NCBI GenBank assembly: GCA_020161505.1
Contig: JAIUNY010000011.1
Location: 33,991 to 97,990 of the forward strand
DNA: 64,000 nt
Origin: Armatimonadota bacterium
GTDB taxonomy: Bacteria; Armatimonadota; Fimbriimonadia; Fimbriimonadales; Fimbriimonadaceae
Direction of reading: 5' to 3'
The translations under genes were made by a program, and so were the position numbers. The notes beneath the pieces were generated by a model that made no database searches, had not been told where the DNA came from, and saw only the letters and a list, made by a program, of their open reading frames with translations. Below are positions 34,066-44,654 of this stretch, piece by piece; the first letter of the stretch is position 1, and every line of letters begins with the position of its first letter.

Positions 34066-36240
34066 ATGAAGACGAGGTCAGAAAAGAGCGGTGTGGTGCT
34101 ACGCGTCGCTCTCTTTGGCGAGATTCGCCTCGTTGGAAAGCCCGGACCATCTCCGAAATTGGCGACCAGCCGAGATCGGGCCTTGATTGCCTACCTTGCC
34201 CTGCGATGTGGCACTCCTGTCCCACGCGAAACTTTGATCGACGCCTTGTGGCCGAACGCAGATATTGATCAAGGGAGGAACCGTCTCAGCACCTCGCTCT
34301 CGCATATTCGCAGTGCGCTTACTGCAATCGGTGTCAGCCCGGACGATGTTTTGGTGGCGGATCGAAAGTTTGTGAAGCTGGCCTCAGAAGGTGTTGAGGT
34401 GGATGTCGCGGAGTTCGAACGGCTGGCGCAACGAGCCCAGCTCGCGCCTCATGAAGACGACAAGCGAGCTTTGCTCCAACAGGCTCTGGATCTCTACACT
34501 TCTCAGTTGGCAATTGAACTCTTCGACGACTGGATTCTGATCCCGCAAGTCTCGCTGAGCAGTCTTTTTGAAAAGCTAGCCTGGGAAATGGTGCGTCTGG
34601 GGATTCGGTCGGGCGACCATGCGACAGCTCTGATCACGGCCCGGAGTTGGGTTGAGAAAGTGCCGGAATCGAGCGAGGCCATTCACGCCGTCGAACGCGC
34701 AAAGCTCTCGGCAGAAATTGCGGGGGCACTGCCACCAAGCGAAGTGGACGACGTGCCGTACGAGGAGGTCGTCCTCGATCTGCCTTGGCTCAGAATGATG
34801 GGCAAGCGGATGCGGGGAGCCGATCCTGGCGCAGCGATTATCCAGCTTGACAACCAACTCCCCGTCATCCTGGAGACACTCCCGCATCTCCCGCCGGGAG
34901 AGTGCCTGGAGGGGATTGGGCAACTGATGCCGTATCTGGTCTTCCGCCGGATGTTCCGGCAGACGATCCAGATGCTCGATGCGATCTCCCCGAAGCTTTC
35001 TGGGGATCAGAAGAGTGTGGCCAAGGTGTGGAAGCTCGTTTGCGGGAACGCCTATGGTGGATTGCGGACGAGCGATGATTTGGCCCGGCTTCACAATGAG
35101 CTTGCCAACCGTCGGCACACGTTTGCCTATCGACAATTCATGTTGTGGCTGGGAGATCGACTGGAGGTTCCCACCACGGCAGCCACGCTTTCTGCGCTGG
35201 CGACGGCAACGACCAACGCCTACGAACGATGCCAGTATCTGATGCGCGCGGGCTGGAAATGTCAGGCTACCCACGAAGGGGAAGAGTCGATTCGGTATTT
35301 CACTCAGGCTCTCAACGAGGCACGGCGTCAGAGGGTGGAAATGAGCGAATACGTGGCGACCAGCGCGCTGGCCTATGCGCTGTATCCGATGGGACTCCTG
35401 TTCGATGCGGAGGTCTTCTTCTCGAGAAAGGTGGATCTCGATCGCCGAATCAATGGGAGCCAGCATCGACCGGATCTGACCTATGGTTCTCTGCTGTATG
35501 ATCGCGGGTTTCGGCGCGAAGGGGTCGAGGAGATTGACCGCGCCTTGGCTTTTGAGGTTGCCCATGGTGGCCCGGCGAGCCAGTTGCATACCGTGGAAAC
35601 ACGCCTCGCCCTGAGCTTGCATGACATGGATCTTGCGACTGCGCGCACCTTGATCAGGCGGTTTGAGGAGCTGATCTCGCTGATCGCGGATCCTCTGATG
35701 GTCAACCGCCCCCACATCTTCCGGGCAAGACTGGCGCTGGCTTCCGCCCAACCGTTGGCGGCGATGCGTCACCTGGACGAAGTCACGCGGACATGGGTGC
35801 CCGGTGTCAAGGGAAGTGGTGACCACCGGATCATGATGCTGATCGCGGAAACCCACGCAAGGCTCGGGGATGCTCGGCTGGCCATGAGGTACGCCAGAGA
35901 GGCCCTGGAGCTGAGTTTGATCCGGGAGCGTCGGCTGGCGGTAGTGCTGGCCGTGGAGACCCTCGCGGCGGCTCAAGCTCTGCAAAGCGATCAACTCGCC
36001 TCCATGGAAGCCATGCGCGTCTCGGATGCGCTGCGTCGATGGCTCGGGTTTGCCCGGTCACCGTGGCAACAGAGGATTCTGGATGAGTTTGTTGGACGTG
36101 CCCCGGGTGGCCCTGCGATGAGTTCTCCCGTGGTGATGAACTGGTTTGAGCAGCTTGGGCTTCCCGAGGTTAACGACCGCCTGATTGCCTCGGTTGTCGG
36201 GCGATCTCTGCAAAAGCAGGATATTCGGCTCGAATTTTAG
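34066..36240 (+). CDS. BTAD/SARP-type transcriptional regulator with TPR-like repeats
   Basis: A 724-residue protein. The N-terminal winged helix (RDRALIAYLALRCGTPVPRE, LIDALWPNADIDQGRNRLS, then HIRSAL) and the following helical BTAD domain (about residues 110-240, ending in AIHAVERAKL) are the SARP layout. The rest is alpha-helical and TPR-like, with no P-loop NTPase, unlike many long SARP/LuxR or AfsR proteins. It should bind direct-repeat DNA, but its target and ligand are unknown. AAAGGAGGA lies before the ATG. It is monocistronic between two terminators. Confidence 0.85.
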   Translation: MKTRSEKSGVVLRVALFGEIRLVGKPGPSPKLATSRDRALIAYLALRCGTPVPRETLIDALWPNADIDQGRNRLSTSLSHIRSALTAIGVSPDDVLVADRKFVKLASEGVEVDVAEFERLAQRAQLAPHEDDKRALLQQALDLYTSQLAIELFDDWILIPQVSLSSLFEKLAWEMVRLGIRSGDHATALITARSWVEKVPESSEAIHAVERAKLSAEIAGALPPSEVDDVPYEEVVLDLPWLRMMGKRMRGADPGAAIIQLDNQLPVILETLPHLPPGECLEGIGQLMPYLVFRRMFRQTIQMLDAISPKLSGDQKSVAKVWKLVCGNAYGGLRTSDDLARLHNELANRRHTFAYRQFMLWLGDRLEVPTTAATLSALATATTNAYERCQYLMRAGWKCQATHEGEESIRYFTQALNEARRQRVEMSEYVATSALAYALYPMGLLFDAEVFFSRKVDLDRRINGSQHRPDLTYGSLLYDRGFRREGVEEIDRALAFEVAHGGPASQLHTVETRLALSLHDMDLATARTLIRRFEELISLIADPLMVNRPHIFRARLALASAQPLAAMRHLDEVTRTWVPGVKGSGDHRIMMLIAETHARLGDARLAMRYAREALELSLIRERRLAVVLAVETLAAAQALQSDQLASMEAMRVSDALRRWLGFARSPWQQRILDEFVGRAPGGPAMSSPVVMNWFEQLGLPEVNDRLIASVVGRSLQKQDIRLEF

Positions 36241-36371
36241 GAGTTCGTTAGGGAGAGGGTCGTATCCTGCTGGTTGTTCCACAGGAGCAACGATTAGCTG
36301 TTTCAGCTGCATTCGCAAAACATCACAGAGAAGAGACCTAACGGTGAGTTTGGTCGGAGTTCGTTCATTAG

Positions 36372-36412
36372 GCCAGCGTTCAAGGGGACGCTGGCTACTT
36401 TTCTTCGTTTTC
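36372..36412 (+). terminator. Probable terminator of the BTAD regulator
   Basis: An 8-bp stem GCCAGCGT (36372-36379) with ACGCTGGC (36388-36395) is followed by TACTTTTCTTCGTTTTC on the plus strand. It overlaps the last codon of the convergent anti-sigma gene. The spacing from the regulator stop is about 130 bases. Confidence 0.65.
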
Positions 36413-36679
36413 TCGTGTTTCGGGGCTGTCCGCTTCGGCGAGCTTCTCATCGAGGCTGCGCCAAAAGCTCTCACTCGGCGTCGCGGTTTCTTCCGTTCGG
36501 AGGACGCTGATGGCCTGAATAGCTCGTTGGAGGGCGGCGAGGGCCGCGTTGCATTTCGGGCATCGAGGCACGTGGAGTTTGGCGTACCAGCCCCAAAAAC
36601 CGAGCTTCTCCCCGCGCGCCATGCGCTCCACCAGACGATTCATCGAAGAGCAGGGCTCGACAGGGCTGTGGACGCACAT
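36395..36679 (-). CDS. Small zinc-finger-type anti-sigma factor (putative)
   Basis: A 94-residue protein with a His-x3-Cys-x2-Cys-like motif, KLHVPRCPKCNAAL, preceded by MCVHSPVEPCSSMNRLVERM. This is the helical zf-HC2/anti-sigma layout, with the typical 'CxxxxxLxxRMxxG' opening. There is no membrane segment, so it would be a soluble anti-sigma factor. Its ATG overlaps the TGA of the ECF sigma gene, supporting a regulatory pair. Release of sigma could follow oxidation or metal loss, by analogy only. Confidence 0.72.
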   Translation of the reverse strand: MCVHSPVEPCSSMNRLVERMARGEKLGFWGWYAKLHVPRCPKCNAALAALQRAIQAISVLRTEETATPSESFWRSLDEKLAEADSPETRENEEK

Positions 36680-37266
36680 CAGATTTCTTCCTCCCGCGAC
36701 TCAGAATTTTTGGCAAACGGCTGGGCAATAGCCCAGCGGGCACGATTCAGGCGGGATTTCACCGTTCCAACTGGGAGGTTGAGCATGGCGGCCGCTTCGT
36801 CATAACTATACTCTTCGATGTCGACCAGCGTGATCACCGCTCTTTGGTCGTCGCTCAGCGTCGCCAGCGCGGCAAGGATGATCCGGCGTCGATCCCACTG
36901 ACCTTCGTGATCTTCTGCCGGGCTCGGGACATTCTCGAAGTGCAGGTCATCCACCCCCGTGAGGGCATGCGTTTTGCGGCGGTTCATCAGGAACTGCAGC
37001 ATCAGTGACTTCATCAGCCATGCCTGGGCGCCTGCCTCGGAGTGCAGTTGCAACTTGCCCGATCGGTAGCCTTGGAAGGCCTGGATGATGGCCTCCTGGA
37101 CAAGGTCTTCCGCGAGGTCGCGATCTGGATAGACAAGCCGATTCGCGACCCGGAGCATTCGAGGGGCTGCCTTCCGGGCGAGATCTTCGAACGGGAGGGG
37201 AGCACTCGGCACGACTTTATCCTGCGCCATGCACCCGCTGAGCGGAAGGGTCGCACTCTGAATCAT
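36679..37266 (-). CDS. ECF-family RNA polymerase sigma factor
   Basis: A 195-residue ECF sigma factor. Region 2 spans about residues 35-105 (YPDRDLAEDLVQEAIIQAFQ, then AWLMKSLMLQFLMNRRK) and region 4 about 130-185 (ATLSDDQRAVITLVDIEEYS, then LPVGTVKSRLNRARW). Two ATGs (37266 and 37230) are possible starts; neither has a clear Shine-Dalgarno sequence. It is co-translated with the putative anti-sigma factor and faces the spondin/PEP-CTERM gene across a ~139-base divergent spacer, so it may control that gene. Confidence 0.9.
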   Translation of the reverse strand: MIQSATLPLSGCMAQDKVVPSAPLPFEDLARKAAPRMLRVANRLVYPDRDLAEDLVQEAIIQAFQGYRSGKLQLHSEAGAQAWLMKSLMLQFLMNRRKTHALTGVDDLHFENVPSPAEDHEGQWDRRRIILAALATLSDDQRAVITLVDIEEYSYDEAAAMLNLPVGTVKSRLNRARWAIAQPFAKNSESREEEI

Positions 37267-37405
37267 GGTGTCTCAATGCATGCACCGCGAGAATTGTTCC
37301 CATGCCCAGCCCGGGAAAGAAAATTCGTGGGGCCGGAACAAATCGTAAGGGTCGAGGCATTGGGCACTCGACTCCGGCTCGACTGAGGGCCGGTATTGAG
37401 GAAAA

Positions 37406-38182
37406 ATGAAACTGATCAAACTTTTGACTTTCGGTGTGTTGGGTGGAGCGGCCGTGAGTGCCCACGCGCTCGACGTGATCGTACGAATTGAGAATCTTGC
37501 CCCCCAAAACGGCACCTTCCTGACCCCTCTGTGGTTTGGTTTCCACGATGGCGGGTTCGACATGTTCAACACGGGCTCGGCGGCTTCGGCGGGTCTGGAG
37601 CGCATTGCCGAAGATGGAAATGCCGCTGTGTTGGGCGGTGAGTTCATGGCCTCGGGAGCGGGCACCGTTGGTGGCGTCCTGAACGGAATCGGCCCGATCG
37701 GCCCGGGAGCCACCACTCAGCGCATCGTGACGATTGACGAGTCGGCCGCGAGCTCGCGCTACTTTAGTTGGGCGTCGATGGTGATTCCGAGCAACGATGC
37801 CTTTGTCGCCAATGACAATGCCCGAGCGCACCGACTGTTCAACGAAGCGGGCAACTTTGTGGGCATGGACTTTGTCGTTCTCGGTAGCCAAGTGCTGGAT
37901 GCTGGCACGGAGGTGAACGATGAGATCCCGATGAACACGGCATTCCTCGGTCAAATGAGCCCGAACACCGGCACTCCGGAAGGCGGAGTCGTGCACTTCC
38001 ACCCCGGATTCATGGCGGGCGGGAACATCTTGGGCAACTCGATGTTCAGCAATGCTGACTTTACGGCCTCGAACTATCAACTGGCCCGTATTTCGGTCGA
38101 AGCCGTCCCGGAGCCAGCGACAATGATGGTGCTTGGGCTGGTCGGTGCCGCGTTGGCACGACGTCGTAAGACTCAGGCCTGA
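37406..38182 (+). CDS. Spondin-domain PEP-CTERM surface protein
   Basis: A 258-residue exported protein: signal peptide MKLIKLLTFGVLGGAAVSAH, then a spondin-N-like domain (VRIENLAPQNGTFLTPLWFG, then FHDGGFDMFNTG and LERIAEDGN). It ends in a PEP-CTERM sorting signal: VPEPATMMVLGLVGAALA followed by RRRK. PEP-CTERM tails are processed by exosortase-type enzymes; no exosortase gene is in this window. A short GAGG precedes the ATG. The protein is probably displayed on the surface or in the matrix. Confidence 0.9.
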   Translation: MKLIKLLTFGVLGGAAVSAHALDVIVRIENLAPQNGTFLTPLWFGFHDGGFDMFNTGSAASAGLERIAEDGNAAVLGGEFMASGAGTVGGVLNGIGPIGPGATTQRIVTIDESAASSRYFSWASMVIPSNDAFVANDNARAHRLFNEAGNFVGMDFVVLGSQVLDAGTEVNDEIPMNTAFLGQMSPNTGTPEGGVVHFHPGFMAGGNILGNSMFSNADFTASNYQLARISVEAVPEPATMMVLGLVGAALARRRKTQA

Positions 38183-38204
38183 TTCAGGTTCGCCACAAAA
38201 ACGA

Positions 38205-38238
38205 ACGCCCTGCTCAGTTTGAGCAGGGCGTTGTGATT

Positions 38239-38240
<2 letters not shown>
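38205..38240. terminator. Bidirectional terminator between the PEP-CTERM gene and clpC
   Basis: An 11-bp stem ACGCCCTGCTC (38205-38215) and GAGCAGGGCGT (38221-38231) separates two convergent genes. T-rich flanks lie on both sides (TGTGATTTT on the plus strand, CGTTTTTGTGG on the minus strand), so it can serve both. Confidence 0.85.
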
Positions 38241-40752
<2,512 letters not shown>

Positions 40753-41087
40753 GCTTAGCTATTTGCTCCTCCGGCCATTCGGGGAATCACCGGTACTGCA
40801 TTAGACGTGTCAGAAGGCGATCTTGTGCCCTCGGGCCTAATCCTAGCAATACAAACAGCTTCCCAGCCGTGTGCTGTCGGGATTATCGGCAGGCTGCACT
40901 CAAAGAGAGAGCCCCGTCTTTCTGCGACCTCAATTTTACCGGGTTTTGAATCTGGCCGTCGGGAATTGCGGATGAACTTGGGCTTCTGAAGCCCGAGCAG
41001 GGAACATTACCGGGTTTGTGCCTGTCGAACTTACCGGTGTCTATTTCAGCAAGTTTGCTGTGTAGACTTTACATTCTGGAGACAGCT
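40753..41087. other. Divergent intergenic region with TTACCGG repeats
   Basis: A 335-base spacer between clpC (minus) and a secreted-protein gene (plus), so it must carry both promoters. TTACCGGG occurs twice followed by TTT (near 40936 and 41008), and TTACCGG once more near 41032. A GGGCTTC/GAAGCCC hairpin lies near 40980-40996. No promoter pair was identified with confidence and no RNA gene was recognised. Confidence 0.4.
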
Positions 41088-42431
41088 ATGCGTCGAACTC
41101 TTCTCTTCTGTGCCGCCCTGCTTGCCACGGCGTGCGCTTACGCCGCGCCCAACGAAATTCGCGGCACCCTGACGGCAAGCCATGGGTGGGTGAAAGGCCC
41201 CGATGGCGTCAAGCGATCCGTCAAGGGCATGAAATTCCCCTATGTTGCTCGTCGGGTTGAGGCCAAAAAGCTCGACTCTCTGACCCTGCGCGGTCAAGAA
41301 GTCGGCAAACCCGCCTCGCTTGACCTCAATGGACTTGACTTCCAGGGAGCCATCGATGCCCAGCGGGCCAAAGAGGCAGCAGAGGCAGAAGTCGAGGTCT
41401 ACAACGCAGTTGGTGGAGACGGCTACGGCTACATCGAAGGCAACCCCAGCTCGCTGGACGACGTGGCGATCACGAGCACCGGTTTGGGCAAGCCATGGAC
41501 CAAGTTGACTTTTGGCTTCCAGTACGAAAGCTCGGTCTTCAGCAACTTCTTGATTCGCTGGCGAATCTGGACAACGAACATCGACAACCCAGCGCCGCAA
41601 AACGACTTCTCCAACGAAATCGCTGACTTCGGCGTGATTTGGAATCAGAGCGTGGCGACGGGAGCCTACATTGTCGAGATTCAGGTGAACCAGGCGGCGG
41701 TCGTGGCGAACGACAACCAGCTCTACATGGCGACCCAATTCCGCGATGCGAGCAACCTCCAAGGCGAAGGTCAATTCCGTGGAGACCTCAGCGTGATCTT
41801 CAACGCGACGATTCCGGTGACGGTCGGTTCGAGCATTGACCAGTTTTGGTACGACTGGGATCCGCAACCGGATGGAGCCTATGAGAACAGTGAAATCGAC
41901 GTTTTCGAAGGCAGTCTGGCGAACATTGCCTATAAGATCAAGGTCGAAACCACAGGCTCCGCATTCACGATCTACCCAACGATCGGCACTGTGACAACGG
42001 GCACGATCCAAAGTGGCGACGTGATCGGCACCTTCTTTCCGCTTGACGGCAGCACCCTTGTGATCAAGCCCGACTACCGAGTGGCTCGCGGTGCCCCGGT
42101 GGGAGTGATTGACTTCACCGGCGTCTCCCCGACCAAAACCCCGTTTGCCATCCGCTTCAACACCCGAACGCTGGCAAGCATCGCCAACGTGGAGCAGAAG
42201 ATCCAAATGTGGGACTACGTCAACTCTGCCTGGGTGAACGTGCATACCCGCACGATTGGTCAAACAGCCGTGGAACTCTCGGAGTCTTACGGCGGGACGG
42301 TGCCCCTGGCCAACTTTGTCAGCAGCTCGAACCTGGTGAGGGCTCGCCTGACTTACCGAAACCTCTCCAGTCAGATTCCGAGAGCGTGGACGATGACCAC
42401 CGACCAGTTCAACTGGGTGATTCTGCGGTAA
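41088..42431 (+). CDS. Secreted protein of unknown family
   Basis: A 447-residue protein with signal peptide MRRTLLFCAALLATACAYAA. After a short Lys/Arg-rich segment and an Ala/Glu-rich stretch, the body is beta-rich with many aromatic residues (FQYESSVFSNFLIRWRIW, WYDWDPQPDGAYENSEID). No catalytic or binding motif was recognised. The start at 41088 has GGAGA upstream; a longer frame from 41016 would hide the signal peptide. It may be an envelope or extracellular structural protein, stated as inference. Confidence 0.65.
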   Translation: MRRTLLFCAALLATACAYAAPNEIRGTLTASHGWVKGPDGVKRSVKGMKFPYVARRVEAKKLDSLTLRGQEVGKPASLDLNGLDFQGAIDAQRAKEAAEAEVEVYNAVGGDGYGYIEGNPSSLDDVAITSTGLGKPWTKLTFGFQYESSVFSNFLIRWRIWTTNIDNPAPQNDFSNEIADFGVIWNQSVATGAYIVEIQVNQAAVVANDNQLYMATQFRDASNLQGEGQFRGDLSVIFNATIPVTVGSSIDQFWYDWDPQPDGAYENSEIDVFEGSLANIAYKIKVETTGSAFTIYPTIGTVTTGTIQSGDVIGTFFPLDGSTLVIKPDYRVARGAPVGVIDFTGVSPTKTPFAIRFNTRTLASIANVEQKIQMWDYVNSAWVNVHTRTIGQTAVELSESYGGTVPLANFVSSSNLVRARLTYRNLSSQIPRAWTMTTDQFNWVILR

Positions 42432-42560
42432 CGCCTCTGGACTGATTGTTTGGGCTCGCGACCCAAATGCGTGCGTCCCTCGGTGCCCTTGTGGCCCGAG
42501 GGACGTCTGTTTCTCGTGATGGACAATCGCGCCGGCAAGAATGCGGGTTACAATGGCGGA

Positions 42561-43976
42561 ATGCGCTCTGCCTGGAAGGTCGGCGCCCTTGTGGTGATCT
42601 TTGGTGTTCTCGTGATGGGAGTCTTCGCGACGCTCCGCGCCAGCCTCTTTGCTCCGCCGATGTCGGAATATCACGTTCGTTTCGAGGACGCGGGTGGTCT
42701 GACGACGGGCTCTCCCGTACTACTGGCGGGCGTTCCGATCGGAGATGTCAAGGAGGTCAAGCTCGGCCCGGACGGAAAGGCTCGCGTGATTCTGGCGATT
42801 GATCCCGGCACGACGATTGCCAAGGGCGCGACGGCAGTGCTTCCCAGTAGCTTCATCGCGATTGGCGATCGTCAGGTTCTGCTCCAAGGCGGTGATCCGA
42901 GCAAGGGAACCTATGCGGCGAACAACGAATCCGATCCGATTCCCGGCGTTCTTCAAGGCCCTCTCGATTCCGTTTTCCCAGATAGCGAGAAGACGATGGA
43001 GGAGCTGAACAAGACGATGATCGCCTTCCAGAACCTCCTCAATGACGAGGAGCTCAAGGCGGGGCTGGTCGGGGTGATGAAGGCAGGCGAACAAACTGCG
43101 GGTGATTTCGGCAAGCTGGCAAGCAACTTGGACGGCACCCTCACTCGCAACTCAGCGCGCATCGACTCGCTGATGAAGACGATGGTCGTCACGATGCAGA
43201 ACTTCCAGGAAGTCAGCGCGGAAGTCGCAAAGTTTGCCAAGAGCGGGGAACTGCAGAAGCAAACCGAAGAGCTGATGACCACGATGAACTCAGCCGCCAA
43301 AGAAGGTGAGTTGCTGGTCAAAGATTTGCGGAGCTACACGAGTGATCCTGCCCTCAAGGCAAGCCTGACCGACACGATGTCGAACTTTGAAACCATGAGC
43401 GACTCGGGGGTCAAGATTGCGGCAGATGCTGAGGTCATGGCCAAGAACGGCGTCGAGATCAGCAAGCAAACCGCCGAGCTGATGACCAAGGCGAACAAGC
43501 TGGCGGACGAGGTCGCCAAGTTGATCGACGAGTTCAAGGGGACGGTGGATCGGCTCGTCCCAAGCGGAGGCAAGGGTCTGATTCCCGAGGTCGGGATTGA
43601 AGCGGACTTGACCCGGGTTCAGGAGTCCGACCGGCTCCGCGCCGATGTCACGGCGGTCATTCCGGCCGGGAAGGAGAAGGTCGTCTTTGGCCTCTACGAT
43701 GCCTTTGAATCCAACAAGCTCACCTTCCAGCTGGAGCGAGCCCTCAATCCTAAGACGGACCTTCGGTACGGGGTCTACGCGAGCAAGCCAGGAGTGGGGG
43801 TATCTTATCAAGTCGCGCCGAACCTCAGGTTGCGTAGTGATGTCTTCGGGCTGAACGATCCTCAGATGGATCTCCGACTCCGCTACGATTTTCCGCAAGG
43901 GTTCCACGGCTGGGTGGGCATCGAAAAGGTGTTCGGGAAGAACAGTCCCTCCATCGGGATCGGCGTGAAAAAGTAA
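42561..43976 (+). CDS. MCE/MlaD-domain protein with long helical stalk
   Basis: A 471-residue protein with an N-terminal membrane helix (VGALVVIFGVLVMGVFATLR), an MCE domain (VRFEDAGGLTTGSPVLLAGV, IGDVKEVKLGPDGKARV), a long helical region (~150-340, MTTMNSAAKEGELL-type) and a beta-rich C-terminal part of ~100 residues (TFQLERALNPKTDLRYGVYA). MCE proteins form hexameric tunnels for lipid transfer between membranes. No MlaE/MlaF or other permease genes adjoin it. An in-frame start at 42519 is possible; 42561 keeps the usual short cytoplasmic tail. Confidence 0.85.
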   Translation: MRSAWKVGALVVIFGVLVMGVFATLRASLFAPPMSEYHVRFEDAGGLTTGSPVLLAGVPIGDVKEVKLGPDGKARVILAIDPGTTIAKGATAVLPSSFIAIGDRQVLLQGGDPSKGTYAANNESDPIPGVLQGPLDSVFPDSEKTMEELNKTMIAFQNLLNDEELKAGLVGVMKAGEQTAGDFGKLASNLDGTLTRNSARIDSLMKTMVVTMQNFQEVSAEVAKFAKSGELQKQTEELMTTMNSAAKEGELLVKDLRSYTSDPALKASLTDTMSNFETMSDSGVKIAADAEVMAKNGVEISKQTAELMTKANKLADEVAKLIDEFKGTVDRLVPSGGKGLIPEVGIEADLTRVQESDRLRADVTAVIPAGKEKVVFGLYDAFESNKLTFQLERALNPKTDLRYGVYASKPGVGVSYQVAPNLRLRSDVFGLNDPQMDLRLRYDFPQGFHGWVGIEKVFGKNSPSIGIGVKK

Positions 43977-43989
43977 CAGAGGTTTTTCG

Positions 43990-44520
43990 ATGAAAGTCAT
44001 CCTTCAACAAGCGGTGCCCAAGCTGGGCAAACAAGGCCAAGTGGTCAACGTGAAGCCGGGCTACGCGCGCAATTTCCTGTTCCCGCAAGGAATGGCTCTT
44101 CTGGCGGACAAGAAGCAGCTCGAGGTTCTCGAGCGACGCAACGCAAAGGTGGCTGCGCAACTGGCGGACACCAAGTCGAATGCCGAAGCCCTGAAGGAAA
44201 AGCTGAACGGCAAGGAAATCAGCATCGAAACCAAGTCGGGCGGCGACGGTCGACTCTTTGGTGCAGTGACCTCGCAAGACATCTGCGACGCGATCAAGGC
44301 TCAGCTGGGCAGCGATATCGACAAGAAGGCTGTGCTGTTGCTCCGACCGATCAAGCGACTCGGTCACTACGACATCGAACTGGATGTCCACCGCGACGTC
44401 ACCATCGAGCTCTCCCTCCACGTTTTTGACCCTGAGCACATGGAAGTCGAGAAGAAGGCTGAGCCGGAAGCTCCGGTCGCCGAAGCCGACATCACCGAAG
44501 AACTCAGCGACGAAGAGTAA
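43990..44520 (+). CDS. rplI: 50S ribosomal protein L9
   Basis: A 176-residue L9. The N-terminal rRNA-binding domain reads MKVILQQAVPKLGKQGQVVN and VKPGYARNFLFPQGMA; a connecting helix leads to the C-terminal domain (GRLFGAVTSQDICDAI, IKRLGHYDIELDVH). An acidic tail of about 25 residues extends past the usual end. It follows the MCE gene by 13 bases and ends at a strong terminator. The usual rpsF-ssb-rpsR context is absent. Confidence 0.96.
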   Translation: MKVILQQAVPKLGKQGQVVNVKPGYARNFLFPQGMALLADKKQLEVLERRNAKVAAQLADTKSNAEALKEKLNGKEISIETKSGGDGRLFGAVTSQDICDAIKAQLGSDIDKKAVLLLRPIKRLGHYDIELDVHRDVTIELSLHVFDPEHMEVEKKAEPEAPVAEADITEELSDEE

Positions 44521-44542
44521 GTTTCGCGAAAAACCTTTCAAA

Positions 44543-44578
44543 AAGTCCGCTCAACCCACAGTTGAGCGGACTTTTCTG
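44543..44578 (+). terminator. Intrinsic terminator after rplI
   Basis: A 13-bp stem AAGTCCGCTCAAC (44543-44555) and GTTGAGCGGACTT (44561-44573), with loop CCACA, followed by TTCTGCTT, about 20 bases after rplI. Confidence 0.9.
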
Positions 44579-44654
44579 CTTCAAAGGGGTTCAAAGTTCG
44601 TTGATTCTGCCGATATAAAGAACCGTGTGGGCTCCGTGCCCGCGCCTTTGATCT

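Noticed and set aside
40980..40996. GGGCTTC/GAAGCCC hairpin as a terminator
   Set aside because: It lies between divergent genes and has no T-tract on either side.
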